DNA of 64,000 nucleotides from Streptomyces litmocidini (GTDB taxonomy: Bacteria; Actinomycetota; Actinomycetes; Streptomycetales; Streptomycetaceae). The position numbers and the translations under genes were made by a program. The notes below the pieces were generated by a model. The model ran no database searches, was not told the origin of the DNA, and saw nothing but the letters and a program-made list of their open reading frames with translations. The number at the start of each line of letters is the position of its first letter. The stretch's first letter is position 1. The stretch covers positions 386,761 to 450,760 of the forward strand of contig NZ_BMTQ01000002.1 of the NCBI RefSeq assembly GCF_014649755.1. Reading direction: 5' to 3'. Below are positions 9,338 through 17,959 of this stretch, piece by piece.

Positions 9338-9478
9338 CGGGGGCCTCCTTCGGGGTCGGCTGCCGTCAGAAGTCGCTGTGGGCGGAGGGTCGTGCGGGGC
9401 GGGAGGCGCTGTTCGCGGAGGTCCGTCCGGGTCGGGCGTCGTTCTTCGGGGAGGTTCGGGTCCGCGGGGTCGCGGGTG

Positions 9479-10954
9479 TCAGAAGTCCGTCGCGTAGCTC
9501 TTGTCGCGAGGTCCCGTGCGCGGCCGGCCGGCCGGGGCCGAGGCCTCCGCCGCCGCGAGCGCGCGGACCGCGTCGAGGCGGGCCGGGCGGTAGTAGTCGC
9601 TGCCCTTCCGCCAGTACACGAGGAGCGGGACCACGCCGAGGAGCAGACCGCCCAGGCCGATGGTGAGGGCGGTCGTGGAGAGTTCGCCCAGGGACTCGAC
9701 GAAGGCCCAGAGCATGAACGCGGAGCCGAGCAGCGGCCAGAGGCCGCCGAGGACCAGGTTCCGTACGGAGCGGAACAGGACCCCCCTGTACGCGACGACG
9801 GCGGCGATGCCCGCGAGGCCGTAGTAGAAGGCGATCTGGAGGCCGATCGCGGCCACGGCGTCGCTGAGGATCCGCTGCACCGAGCCGGCCGCCGCGGCCG
9901 CGCAGAACATCAGGAGCGCGGCGCCGCCGACGGCGGCGACCGCGACCCACGGGGTGTTCCAGCGGCGGTGCACGAGACCGAGCGCGGCCGGCAGGGTCCG
10001 GTCGCGGCCCATCGCGAAGAGCGAGCGGGTGACCTGGAGGAGCGTGGTCTCCAGGGTGGCGACCGTGGAGAGGAGGACGGACACGACGAGGAGTTTTCCG
10101 CCGACGCCGGGCCAGATCTCCTGGCCGAGGACGGCGAGGACGTTGGGTCCGGCGGCGCGGATCTGCTCGGCGCTCAGCAGGACGTTCACGGCGACGGTGA
10201 AGGCCTCGAAGAGGAGGAAGACGAAGCCGACGCCGACGAGCGCGGCGAACCCGGCGGTGCGGCGGCTGTCGCGGGTCTCCTCGCTGAGGTTGCTGGTGAC
10301 GTCCCAGCCCCAGTAGTAGAACGCGGCGATCAGCGCCCCGGCGGCGAAGGTGTCCGCACCGTGGAAGTGGTCGAGGGCGAACCAGGACCAGTCGAAGGCG
10401 GTGGCCCGGCCCCGGTGCGCGACGGCGGCCAGGACGAAGGCGAGCAGGATCAGCATCTCGACCCCGGACATCACGAGCTGCGCCCGTACGGTGAGCCGGG
10501 CGCCGCCCAGGACGACGAGCAGCATCATCAGGAACCAGCCGGCGCCGACGGCCGCGGCGAGCGGGGTGTTCGTGGCGAGGTCCTGGTCGATCAGGGAGAG
10601 CGTGAGGGATCCGGCGGGCAGCGAACCGGCCACCATGAACACGGTGGCGGCGAAGACGAGCGCCCAGCCGGAGAGGAAGCCGAGGAAGGGGTGGAGGGTG
10701 CGGCCCACCCAGGAGTACCCGGCGCCGGCGTTGACGTCGATGCGGCCGAGACGGGCGTACGCGAGGACGATGCCGAGCATCGGTATCGCGCAGTAGAGCA
10801 GCGCGGCGGGTCCGGCGAGGCCGACCGCACCGAAGAGGACGGCGGTGGTCGCGGCCAGCGAATAGGCGGGGGCGCTGCCGGCGACGGCCATCACGATCGT
10901 GTCGAAGGTACCGAGGACGTTGGGCTGGAGCCCTCTGTTCGTGGTGGTGCGCAT
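9479..10954 (-). CDS. APC-superfamily amino acid permease
   Basis: A 491-residue integral membrane protein with about twelve transmembrane helices. It has the amino acid-polyamine-organocation layout: an unwound first helix (MAVAGSAPAYSLAATTA) and the YYWGWDVTSNLSEETRDSRR motif near the middle. Members import amino acids or related amines by proton or substrate exchange. The substrate cannot be read from the sequence. The cytoplasmic C-terminal tail is Pro/Arg-rich. No partner enzyme adjoins it, so the gene gives no pathway clue. The start ATG has a GAGGA site about ten bases away. Confidence 0.9.
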   Translation of the reverse strand: MRTTTNRGLQPNVLGTFDTIVMAVAGSAPAYSLAATTAVLFGAVGLAGPAALLYCAIPMLGIVLAYARLGRIDVNAGAGYSWVGRTLHPFLGFLSGWALVFAATVFMVAGSLPAGSLTLSLIDQDLATNTPLAAAVGAGWFLMMLLVVLGGARLTVRAQLVMSGVEMLILLAFVLAAVAHRGRATAFDWSWFALDHFHGADTFAAGALIAAFYYWGWDVTSNLSEETRDSRRTAGFAALVGVGFVFLLFEAFTVAVNVLLSAEQIRAAGPNVLAVLGQEIWPGVGGKLLVVSVLLSTVATLETTLLQVTRSLFAMGRDRTLPAALGLVHRRWNTPWVAVAAVGGAALLMFCAAAAAGSVQRILSDAVAAIGLQIAFYYGLAGIAAVVAYRGVLFRSVRNLVLGGLWPLLGSAFMLWAFVESLGELSTTALTIGLGGLLLGVVPLLVYWRKGSDYYRPARLDAVRALAAAEASAPAGRPRTGPRDKSYATDF

Positions 10955-11169
10955 GGCGGGTCCTCGGGGGCGCGGGGGCTGAGGCGGGGTTCTGGGGCTG
11001 TGGCAGGACTGAGTGGCCCGTCCGCCGGGCCGGTTGCCGGCGGCGGCGGGCGCGGATCACGGTGAATCGAGCGCATCGTAGTCGCCCGGGTGGATTCCGG
11101 TAACGGTGGTGGGGAGGGTTCCGTTCCGTGACCGCCGGTAAGTTCTCCCGCACGCCCCCCGGGAGGGGT

Positions 11170-13119
11170 TCACCGCAGGTCGGGACCGGCGATGGCGCGG
11201 GCCGCGCCGACCTCCTGACGGAGCGGTGCGAGGACTCCGTTCTCGTCGCCGGGGAGCTCCGCGCGGACCTCCACGAGGGTCTCGGTGTCGCGGAGTCCGT
11301 CCGCGAGCTCCCGCAACTCCCGCTCCACGGCGGCGACCTCCGCCGGGTCGGGCGCGGGTGCGCCGTGGTCGACCCGGATCCGGGCGGCGGTCGTCGCGTC
11401 CACGATCCGCTCCACCGCGACGACGAGCGGCCACCAGGCGGCGGCCCGGGTGCCTGTCGGCGGCGGCTCGGTCAGGGCCCGCTGGAACTCCGAGCGGACG
11501 GCCGACAGGTCCCGGTAGAGCTTCCGGCGGGCCCGCGGCCGCCCGCCCCGGTCGGGGCCGTCCGCGGCGAAGGCCCGTCCGACGTACGCGGCGGTGTCGG
11601 CGACCGCGTCCGCGAGCCGGTCCCCGACCCGGACGTGCCAGGACTCCGGCCAGAGCAGGTAGCCGGCGATCAGCGCGATCCCGCAGCCGATGAGCGAGTC
11701 GTACAGCCGCGGCAGGACGAGGCCGAAGCCCTGGTGGTTGAGCGTGTCGGAGAGCAGCAGGATGACCGGGGTGATGGCCGCGGTCTGGAAGGCGTACCCC
11801 TTCGCGGAGAAGGCGGGGACGAGGGCGGCCAGCACCATCATCACCGGCACGTCCCACCAGCCGCGCGGCACCTCGGAGAGGACCAGGGCGGCGAGGACGA
11901 GCCCGGCGGCCGTGCCGGCGGCGCGGAGCACGGCCCGCGAGAAGACCGAGCCGAAGTCCGGCTTCATGACGAACGTGACGGTGAGCGCCACCCAGTACGA
12001 GCGGGGCACGGGGATCAGCGAGACCAGGGCCTGCGCGAGGCCGATGCAGAGCGCCAGCCGCAGGCCGTACCGCCAGGACGCCTCGGAGAGCAGCACCGCG
12101 CGGGCCGCCCGGCGGGCCCGGACCCGGAGCGCGGCGGGCCGGCCGAGGCGGTCGTCGACGCCGTACGGGTCGGGGTCCGCCTCGTGGACGACGGCCGCCG
12201 CGTGCCGCAGCGCGTGGTCGACGGCCCTCTCGGCCGGCCGCTCGGGCGTCGGCAGGCCGTCCGGGGAGGGGGCGCCGGTGCGGCCCTCCTCGACGGCGTC
12301 CGCGAGCTCCCGCACCGCCGCCGGGATCGCCGGGGACAGCGGGCCGACCAGCCGGGCCCTCAGATGCGCGGCGGCGGCGGCCTCCACGAGCGGGATGACC
12401 ACGTTGAGCTGGGCCAGGATCCGCACCAGCGGGGCGGCACGGCCGTGCTGGCGGGCCCGGCGGGCGAGGACCAGGTCGTACGCCTGGTCGAGGGAGGCGG
12501 TGACGGCCTGTCGCTTCTCGTCGTACGCGGCCGTGCCGGTCGCCTCGTACAGCTCGGCGACGGTCCGGTACGTCGCCGCCACGGCCTCCCGTTCGGGGAC
12601 GGCGCGGCGCACCGGCCAGCCGAGGAGGGCGAGGACGAGGACGAACGAGCCGCCGAGGCCGAGGAGTACGGGCGCCTTCCACCACGGGTCGGGCATGGGC
12701 AGGCCCGCGCCGACGACCGCGTTGAGGAGGAGGAGCAGGCCGGAGACGGAGGCGACCGCGCCGATCGAGGAGATCATCCCGGAGACGAGGGCCACGAGGG
12801 TGAGGGTGGCGACGGCCGCCCATCCGTGCCCGAAGGCGAGGGTCCCCAGGGTGACTCCGAGGGCGCCGAACGCCTGGGGCACCGCGATGTTGAAGACCCG
12901 CATCCGGTAGGCGTCGGCGGTGTCGCCGATCACGCCGGAGAGCGCGCCCATCGAGACCAGCGCCCCGTACGCGGGCTGCCCGACGGCCAGGCCGACGGCG
13001 AGCGGCGCGGACAGGGCGACCGAGGCCCGGCCGACGGCGGCCCAGGGGATCGGCGCGGGGGCCGGCTTCAGGCCGGCGGTGAGCCAGGGGGGCGGGGTGA
13101 TCCTCGGGGGCCGGGCCAT
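11170..13119 (-). CDS. FUSC-family (fusaric-acid-resistance-like) membrane transporter
   Basis: A 649-residue inner-membrane protein with two blocks of transmembrane helices (about residues 20-150 and 345-480), separated and followed by long soluble helical regions. This is the layout of FUSC/YccS/aromatic-acid-exporter proteins, which export aromatic acids or similar compounds. FVMKPDFGSVFSRAVLRAAGTAAG in the second block is typical, quoted here in part only as a landmark. The ATG at 13119 (MARPPRITPP) was chosen because the longer frame would run into the next upstream gene's region and has no ribosome site. Substrate unknown. Confidence 0.85.
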   Translation of the reverse strand: MARPPRITPPPWLTAGLKPAPAPIPWAAVGRASVALSAPLAVGLAVGQPAYGALVSMGALSGVIGDTADAYRMRVFNIAVPQAFGALGVTLGTLAFGHGWAAVATLTLVALVSGMISSIGAVASVSGLLLLLNAVVGAGLPMPDPWWKAPVLLGLGGSFVLVLALLGWPVRRAVPEREAVAATYRTVAELYEATGTAAYDEKRQAVTASLDQAYDLVLARRARQHGRAAPLVRILAQLNVVIPLVEAAAAAHLRARLVGPLSPAIPAAVRELADAVEEGRTGAPSPDGLPTPERPAERAVDHALRHAAAVVHEADPDPYGVDDRLGRPAALRVRARRAARAVLLSEASWRYGLRLALCIGLAQALVSLIPVPRSYWVALTVTFVMKPDFGSVFSRAVLRAAGTAAGLVLAALVLSEVPRGWWDVPVMMVLAALVPAFSAKGYAFQTAAITPVILLLSDTLNHQGFGLVLPRLYDSLIGCGIALIAGYLLWPESWHVRVGDRLADAVADTAAYVGRAFAADGPDRGGRPRARRKLYRDLSAVRSEFQRALTEPPPTGTRAAAWWPLVVAVERIVDATTAARIRVDHGAPAPDPAEVAAVERELRELADGLRDTETLVEVRAELPGDENGVLAPLRQEVGAARAIAGPDLR

Positions 13120-13214
13120 GCGACCAACGTACGCTGCGCCACGGGCCGCCGGTCGGTGCTCCGCCGGCGGCCGTCGTGGGAGCCCCCGCGGGCCGGGGGC
13201 GCGCGGGGCGGCCG

Positions 13215-13451
13215 TCAGTTGCGGTAGGACTCGACCTCGGCCGCCGGGCGGAGGGCCGCCGTGTCCGGGTCCTCCCCGAACTCCGCCTTCGCGCGCCGCT
13301 GTCGCAGCAGGTCCCAGCACTGGTCGAGGCGTACCTCGAGTTCCGCGAGGCGGGTGCGTTCCTCGGGGAGGAGCCCGCCGGTGCGCTGCCGCAGGGCGCG
13401 CTCCTCCTCGACGAGGGCGCCGATGTCGTCCAGGATCTCGTCGTTGTCCAT
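13215..13451 (-). CDS. DUF2630-family small protein
   Basis: A 78-residue, highly charged helical protein starting MDNDEILDDIGALVEEE and containing ERTRLAELEVRLDQCWDLLRQRRA. This pattern identifies the actinobacterial DUF2630 family, whose function is unknown. It is probably a short coiled coil. It lies between the FUSC gene and a lipoprotein gene on the same strand with moderate gaps, so an operon is possible but not required. Confidence 0.88.
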   Translation of the reverse strand: MDNDEILDDIGALVEEERALRQRTGGLLPEERTRLAELEVRLDQCWDLLRQRRAKAEFGEDPDTAALRPAAEVESYRN

Positions 13452-13515
13452 GCCTTCCAGCGTGGCGGATCGGCGCCGGGTGCGCAGGTCGAGAGGGGAG
13501 GGGCGGCCGCGCGGC

Positions 13516-13944
13516 TCAGTGGCGGAGCGCCTGCGCGATCTCCGCCTTCGTCCCGCCCGAGAGGGTCCGGTTGCTGCGGGCGGTGCCGGTCCTGGACTTC
13601 CCGGGGGCGACGTCGTCGATGTTCAGGACGACGGCGTCGAGGAAGTTCCCTTCCGGGTCACGGAAGTTGACCATGATCGTGTAGTCGGCGTTCTGGTCCT
13701 TGGGGTTGGTCGCGGTGATCTCGGCGACCGTGCGGTCCCCGTCGACGCGCGTGGCCCCGGCGCGCACGTCACCGGTGGCGTTCACCCCGTCCTTGACCTG
13801 GTTCATCTTCTCCTGGGCGGCCGAGGCGACGGCCGCCGTGGCGGAGGAGACGATCTGGCCGGCCTTGTCCTTGGCGGCGTCGCAGCCGGTGAGGGCGAGG
13901 AGGGCGGCGGTGGCGGCGAGGACGGTCCCGGTTCCTCGTTTCAT
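13516..13944 (-). CDS. Small secreted lipoprotein
   Basis: A 142-residue protein with a short signal peptide and a clear lipobox, LLALTGC, so it is predicted to be lipid-anchored on the outer face of the membrane. The mature part begins with an Ala/Lys/Gln-rich helix and continues with a small beta domain (ATNPKDQNADYTIMVNFRD) resembling FxLYD-type extracellular folds. It sits 11 bases after the DUF7144 gene on the same strand, suggesting an operon of two cell-envelope proteins. The role is unknown. Confidence 0.82.
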   Translation of the reverse strand: MKRGTGTVLAATAALLALTGCDAAKDKAGQIVSSATAAVASAAQEKMNQVKDGVNATGDVRAGATRVDGDRTVAEITATNPKDQNADYTIMVNFRDPEGNFLDAVVLNIDDVAPGKSRTGTARSNRTLSGGTKAEIAQALRH

Positions 13945-13955
13945 GGGCCGGCGCC

Positions 13956-14393
13956 TCAGGGACGCTCGTCCGTGCCGTACGCCTCATCCGTGGCCAGCGC
14001 CCAGATCACGAAGATCGAGATGGCCATGGAGAAGAGCGCCCACCACGGCTGGTAGGGCAGGAAGAGGAACTGGAAGAGGACGTTGAGGGAGGCCAGGGAG
14101 ATGCCGGCGATCCGGCCCCACTCGGCGCCCTTGAGGATGCCGAAGCCGGCGATGGCGACGATGACGCCGAGGATGAGGTGGATCCATCCCCAGGTGGTGA
14201 GGTTGAACTTGAAGACGTAGTCGCCGATGCGGGTGTAGACGTCGTCCTCGGCGATGCCGGCGATGCCCTGGAAGACGTCCATGAAGCCGGTGACCAGCAT
14301 GAGGACGCCGGCGAAGAGGGTGCCGCCGGCGGCCCAGGCGCCGGTGGCGCTCCGCTGGGGGGCCGTCTTGCGGGGTGTGGTGTTCTGGCTCAT
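13956..14393 (-). CDS. DUF7144-family membrane protein
   Basis: A 145-residue protein with four transmembrane helices after a short charged N-terminus. The pattern GWIHLILGVIVAIAGFGIL followed by GRIAGISLASLNVLFQF is that of DUF7144 membrane proteins common in Streptomyces. No function is known. It ends 11 bases before the lipoprotein gene and is probably co-transcribed with it. Confidence 0.88.
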   Translation of the reverse strand: MSQNTTPRKTAPQRSATGAWAAGGTLFAGVLMLVTGFMDVFQGIAGIAEDDVYTRIGDYVFKFNLTTWGWIHLILGVIVAIAGFGILKGAEWGRIAGISLASLNVLFQFLFLPYQPWWALFSMAISIFVIWALATDEAYGTDERP

Positions 14394-14430
14394 GGCCCCA
14401 TCGTCGGGGCGTTCGTACGACTCCGAACCT

Positions 14431-15204
14431 TCAACTGGTCCGAACGAGTGAGCGAAGGAAGGCGTCGAGGGCCGCGTCGAACTCCTCGGGCCGCTCCAGA
14501 TTGGGCAGGTGCGCGGCCCGTTCGATCACGGTGAGCGTCGAGTCGGGGAGCAGGGCGTGCATCTCCTCCGCGTCCGCCACCGGGGTGTACGCGTCGTCGC
14601 GGCCGACGACGACGAGCGCGGGGACCGTGACGGCGGCGAGCGTCTCCCGGTGGTCGCGGCGCTCGGCCCGGCCTCGCAGGGCGGCCGCCGCGGCGACCGG
14701 GTCGGTGGCGCACATCATGCGGTGGACGTGCGGCGCGGCGTGCGTGTTGTACGGGGCGACCATCCGGTCCAGCACCTCGTCGGCGTATCCCCGCATGCCC
14801 TCCCTCAGGAGCCGGTCGGCCATGGCGTTGCGGGCCTTCTTGCCGTCCTCGGTCTCGGCGGCCGGGAAGGTGTCGGCGAGGACGAGGCCCCGGACCCGCT
14901 CGGGCCGGCGGCGGACGAGCTCCATGGCGATCTGGCCGCCCATGGAGAGGCCGGCGACGACGCAGTCGTCGATCCCCAGCGAGTCGAGGAGGCCGACGAG
15001 GTCCTCGGCGAAGTCGTCGAGGCCGGTGGAGCCGGTCGTCACGCCCAGGGGCGTGGCGCCGTAGCCCCGCAGATCGGGGGCGATGACGCGGTGGGTGCGG
15101 GAGAAGCGGTCGATCTGCGGCTGCCACATGGTGTGGTCGAAGGGGTGGCCGTGGATGAGGAGGAGGGCGGGGCCGGTGCCCCGGTCCTCGTGGAAGGCGG
15201 GCAT
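14431..15204 (-). CDS. Alpha/beta-fold hydrolase
   Basis: A 257-residue soluble hydrolase with a complete triad: nucleophile Ser in GLSMGG (about residue 96), Asp in VGRDDAYTP and His in AAHLPN near the C-terminus. The oxyanion-hole HGHPFDHTMW is at the N-terminus. The cap region is short and helical. Substrate unknown; candidates are esters, lactones or haloalkanes. It is divergently arranged with a MocR regulator, and the 71-base gap holds a direct repeat, so the regulator may also control this gene. Confidence 0.9.
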   Translation of the reverse strand: MPAFHEDRGTGPALLLIHGHPFDHTMWQPQIDRFSRTHRVIAPDLRGYGATPLGVTTGSTGLDDFAEDLVGLLDSLGIDDCVVAGLSMGGQIAMELVRRRPERVRGLVLADTFPAAETEDGKKARNAMADRLLREGMRGYADEVLDRMVAPYNTHAAPHVHRMMCATDPVAAAAALRGRAERRDHRETLAAVTVPALVVVGRDDAYTPVADAEEMHALLPDSTLTVIERAAHLPNLERPEEFDAALDAFLRSLVRTS

Positions 15205-15230
15205 GACGGCAGGCTAGGCAGCCTCCCCCG

Positions 15231-15264
15231 CTCGGTGCAATAAGATCTTTGCTCTCGGTGCAAT
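15231..15264. promoter_or_regulatory. Direct-repeat operator candidate for the MocR regulator
   Basis: Two identical 11-base copies of CTCGGTGCAAT start at 15231 and 15254, 23 bases apart. A -10-like TAAGAT (15241-15246) lies between them. MocR/GntR-aminotransferase regulators such as GabR and PdxR bind spaced direct repeats, so this is a natural autoregulatory site between the divergent genes. Confidence 0.6.
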
Positions 15265-15275
15265 GGGAGGTCGGC

Positions 15276-16607
15276 ATGGAGGAGTACCGGAGGATCGCGG
15301 ACCGGGTCGAGGCCGCCGTACGGGACGGGCGGCTGCGCCCCGGCGACCGGCTGCCGCCCCAGCGGGTCTTCGCCCGCCGCCACGGGATCGCCAACTCGAC
15401 CGCGATCCGGGTGTACGGGGAACTGGCCCGCCGCGGCCTCGTCGTCGGCGAGGTCGGCCGCGGCACCTTCGTCCGCGCCGCACCCCCGCTGCCCGGACCG
15501 GCGCTCGCCGAGGCGACCGGCGCCGCGCCCGTCGACCTCCAGCTCAACTACCCGGTCGCCGAAGACCAGTCGGAGCTGATGGCCCGCGCGCTCCTGGCGC
15601 TCGCCCGGCCCGACGTGCTCGCCGAGGCCGTCTCCCGCCCGGCCGCCGCGACCGGTACGGCCGAAGCCCGGGAAGCGGCGGCCACCGTGCTCGCCCGGCC
15701 CGGCTGGGCGCCGGACCCCGCGCACGTCCTCTTCGCCGGAAACGCCCGCCAGGCCATCGCCGCCGCGCTCTCCGCCCTCGTGCCGCCCGGCGGCCGCCTC
15801 GGCGTCGAAGCGCTCACGTACCCCCTGGTCAAAGCGGTCGCCGAACGGCTCGGCGTCCGGCTCGTCCCCCTCGCCCTCGACGGGGAGGGAGTACGGCCGG
15901 AGGCACTCGCCGCCGCCCACCGGGCCGCACCGCTCTCCGCCGTCTACCTCCAGCCCACCCTGCACAACCCGCTCTCCACCACCCTCGGAGAGGGGCGGCG
16001 CGCCGAACTCGCCGAACTGCTCCGCCGCCTGGACCTCACCGCCGTCGAGGACACCACCTGGGCCTTCCTCGCCCCCGACGCGCCCGCGCCGCTCGCCGCG
16101 CACGCGCCGGAGAGGGTCCTCCTGGTCGACAGCCTCTCGAAGCGGCTCGTTCCCGGCCTGACGGTCGGCTACCTGGTGACGCCCGGGAGGCTCCGCACGG
16201 TGGTGGCCGACGCCCTGCGCTCCGGCGCCTGGACGGCCGGCGGACTCGCCCTCGCCGCCGCCACCCGCTGGGCCGCCGACGGCACCGTCGCCGAGGCCGT
16301 CGCCACCAAACGGGCCGACACCGGGGCCCGGCACGCCCTGCTCCGGCGGCGGCTCGCCGGACACGCGCTCCGGGCCTCCCCGCACGCCTACTACTGCTGG
16401 TGGGAACTGCCCGCGCCCTGGCGCGCGGAGACCTTCACGGCCGCCGCCGCCGCACGCGCGGGCGTGGCGGTCACCCCCGGCAACGCCTTCGCGGTCGGCC
16501 GCTCCACCGCCCCCGACGCCGTCAGACTGGGCCTCGCGTCACCGCCGGTCGCGGTCCTGGACGAGGCCCTCGCCCGGCTGGCGGCGGTGGCGGCCGAAGG
16601 ACCGTGA
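15276..16607 (+). CDS. MocR-type transcriptional regulator (GntR winged helix fused to PLP aminotransferase fold)
   Basis: A 443-residue fusion. Residues 1-75 form a GntR winged helix (GDRLPPQRVFARRHGIANSTAIRVY is the recognition region). Residues about 100-443 form a fold-type I aminotransferase with the PLP-binding Lys in DSLSKRL and the downstream SxR-type region GLTVGYLV. Such proteins sense amino acids, amines or PLP through the aminotransferase domain and switch DNA binding. The ATG at 15276 follows GGGAGG; an upstream in-frame ATG at 15249 lies inside the repeated operator. Divergent from the hydrolase gene. The effector is unknown. Confidence 0.9.
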   Translation: MEEYRRIADRVEAAVRDGRLRPGDRLPPQRVFARRHGIANSTAIRVYGELARRGLVVGEVGRGTFVRAAPPLPGPALAEATGAAPVDLQLNYPVAEDQSELMARALLALARPDVLAEAVSRPAAATGTAEAREAAATVLARPGWAPDPAHVLFAGNARQAIAAALSALVPPGGRLGVEALTYPLVKAVAERLGVRLVPLALDGEGVRPEALAAAHRAAPLSAVYLQPTLHNPLSTTLGEGRRAELAELLRRLDLTAVEDTTWAFLAPDAPAPLAAHAPERVLLVDSLSKRLVPGLTVGYLVTPGRLRTVVADALRSGAWTAGGLALAAATRWAADGTVAEAVATKRADTGARHALLRRRLAGHALRASPHAYYCWWELPAPWRAETFTAAAAARAGVAVTPGNAFAVGRSTAPDAVRLGLASPPVAVLDEALARLAAVAAEGP

Positions 16608-16708
16608 TCCACTTGCGGGCCGCCGGGCGGGGGTGTGCCCTGGAGGGTGCGGGAACCGGGAACCGGGGGGCGGACACTCGGACACTCGGACACGAAGGAG
16701 CTCCTGCC

Positions 16709-17113
16709 ATGGCCGCACACGCAGCGGTGCCCGCCCGGCGCCGAGTCAGCACGAACGGCTGGGGACTCCCGGTCGCGACCGGCGTCCTGTACGGGCTCTA
16801 CGCGGAGGTGAACGCCCGCGACGGCGGCGCGCTCAGCTGGGGACAGTTCTGGCTGGGCCTCATCTCCGCCGTCGTCCTCGCCGTCGCTCTGTACGCCCTC
16901 CGTCGGTACGGCCGCGCCCTGCCGCGCGAGGCCCGCGCCGCCGCCTGGGGCGCGCTCGCCGGCATCGCGGTCGGCTTCCTCTACAGCGTCACCGGGGCGA
17001 GCATCTACTCGTCGGTGGTGCTGGGGGTGATCGTGGGGCTGGTCACCGCGGGCGCGGCGTTCTACCTCTTCTACACACATGAGGACGCGGCGGGCCACCC
17101 GGCCCCGTGGTGA
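16709..17113 (+). CDS. Small four-helix membrane protein
   Basis: A 134-residue protein starting MAAHAAVPARRR, with AAGGAG eight bases before the ATG. It carries about four hydrophobic helices (GWGLPVATGVLYGLYAEV; FWLGLISAVVLAVALYAL; WGALAGIAVGFLYSVTG; VVLGVIVGLVTAGAAFYLF). It is hidden inside a longer shadow frame that begins within the MocR gene. I do not recognise the family beyond a Streptomyces membrane protein. Short tandem repeats (GGGAACC twice, GACACTCG twice) lie just upstream at about 16649-16690. Confidence 0.75.
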   Translation: MAAHAAVPARRRVSTNGWGLPVATGVLYGLYAEVNARDGGALSWGQFWLGLISAVVLAVALYALRRYGRALPREARAAAWGALAGIAVGFLYSVTGASIYSSVVLGVIVGLVTAGAAFYLFYTHEDAAGHPAPW

Positions 17114-17198
17114 CCTTCCCCGCGCCCGCCGCCGTTGCGGGCCGCGCCCCGGTTGCGGGCTGCGCCCGCGGGGTGGCGCCCGCCCCCCGCCCCGCCGT

Positions 17199-17262
17199 TG
17201 TGGGCAGTCGTTCCGCTGGGGCGAGGGGGATCCCCCTTCGCCCCGCGGGACGATTGCCCACA
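17199..17262. repeat. Streptomyces intergenic palindromic repeat, copy A
   Basis: A 64-base imperfect palindrome starting TGTGGGCAGTCGTTCCGC and ending in the near-complement. Two related copies occur at 33682-33726 and 33845-33926. The flanks hold further GC-rich, low-complexity repeats. It lies in the gap between a membrane protein gene and a convergent FMN reductase gene, so it may act as a terminator. Confidence 0.8.
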
Positions 17263-17331
17263 CGGAGGTGGGCCGGGGCATCGCCCAGCGGGGCGCGGGC
17301 GCCCGGCCAGGGGCGGGCCCCGGTCCCGGGG

Positions 17332-17955
17332 TCAGTCCAGGCGCAAGTCCGCCAGTTGCTTCTCGAAGGGGACGATCTCGTCGTCCTCCGGGCGGCGCGC
17401 CGGCCTCCCCGCCACCACGTCCGCGAACTCCTCGCCCGCGCGGGTGATCCGGGCCGGCAGGCCCTCCGTGTACTCGTCGCCGCCGGTGCCCCAGTCCTCC
17501 GAGGCCGCGTAGACCGCGGTGGGGACGACGAGGGCCCGCAGGTAGGCGAAGAGGGGGCGCAGGGCGTGGTCCAGGACCAGGGAGTGGCGGGCGGTGCCGC
17601 CCGTCGCGGCGATGAGGACCGGGGTCCCCGTGAGCGCCGCCGGGTCGATCAGGTCGAAGAAGGACTTGAACAGGCCGCTGTAGGAGGCGGTGAAGACGGG
17701 GGTCACCGCGATGACGCCGTCGGCCGACGTCACCTTCTCGACGGCCTCCTCCAGCGCCGCCGACGGGAAGCCCGTCACGAAGTTCTTCGCGATGTCGACG
17801 GCGAGGTCGCGCAGTTCGACGACCTCGACGTCGACGGCGTACTCCTGCTCGGCCAGCCGGTACCGGGCCGCCTGGAGGAGCCGGTCGGCGAGGAGCCGGG
17901 TGGAGGAGGGCGTGCTGAGTCCGGCGGACACGGCGACCAGCTTCAACGTCTGCAC
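17332..17955 (-). CDS. NADPH-dependent FMN reductase
   Basis: A 207-residue flavodoxin-like protein of the NADPH-dependent FMN reductase family (CE1759-like). It has the FMN-phosphate loop SAGLSTPSSTRLLADRL near the N-terminus and TPVFTASYSGLFKSFFDLID around residue 90. It would supply reduced FMN to the partner monooxygenase encoded just upstream. Its start is four bases after that gene's stop, so the two form an operon. The substrate of the pair is unknown. Confidence 0.9.
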   Translation of the reverse strand: MQTLKLVAVSAGLSTPSSTRLLADRLLQAARYRLAEQEYAVDVEVVELRDLAVDIAKNFVTGFPSAALEEAVEKVTSADGVIAVTPVFTASYSGLFKSFFDLIDPAALTGTPVLIAATGGTARHSLVLDHALRPLFAYLRALVVPTAVYAASEDWGTGGDEYTEGLPARITRAGEEFADVVAGRPARRPEDDEIVPFEKQLADLRLD

Positions 17956-17959
17956 GGCG

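Noticed and set aside
8492..11065. An 857-codon plus frame opposite the permease gene
   Set aside because: The permease has twelve helices on minus; the plus frame lacks domain features.
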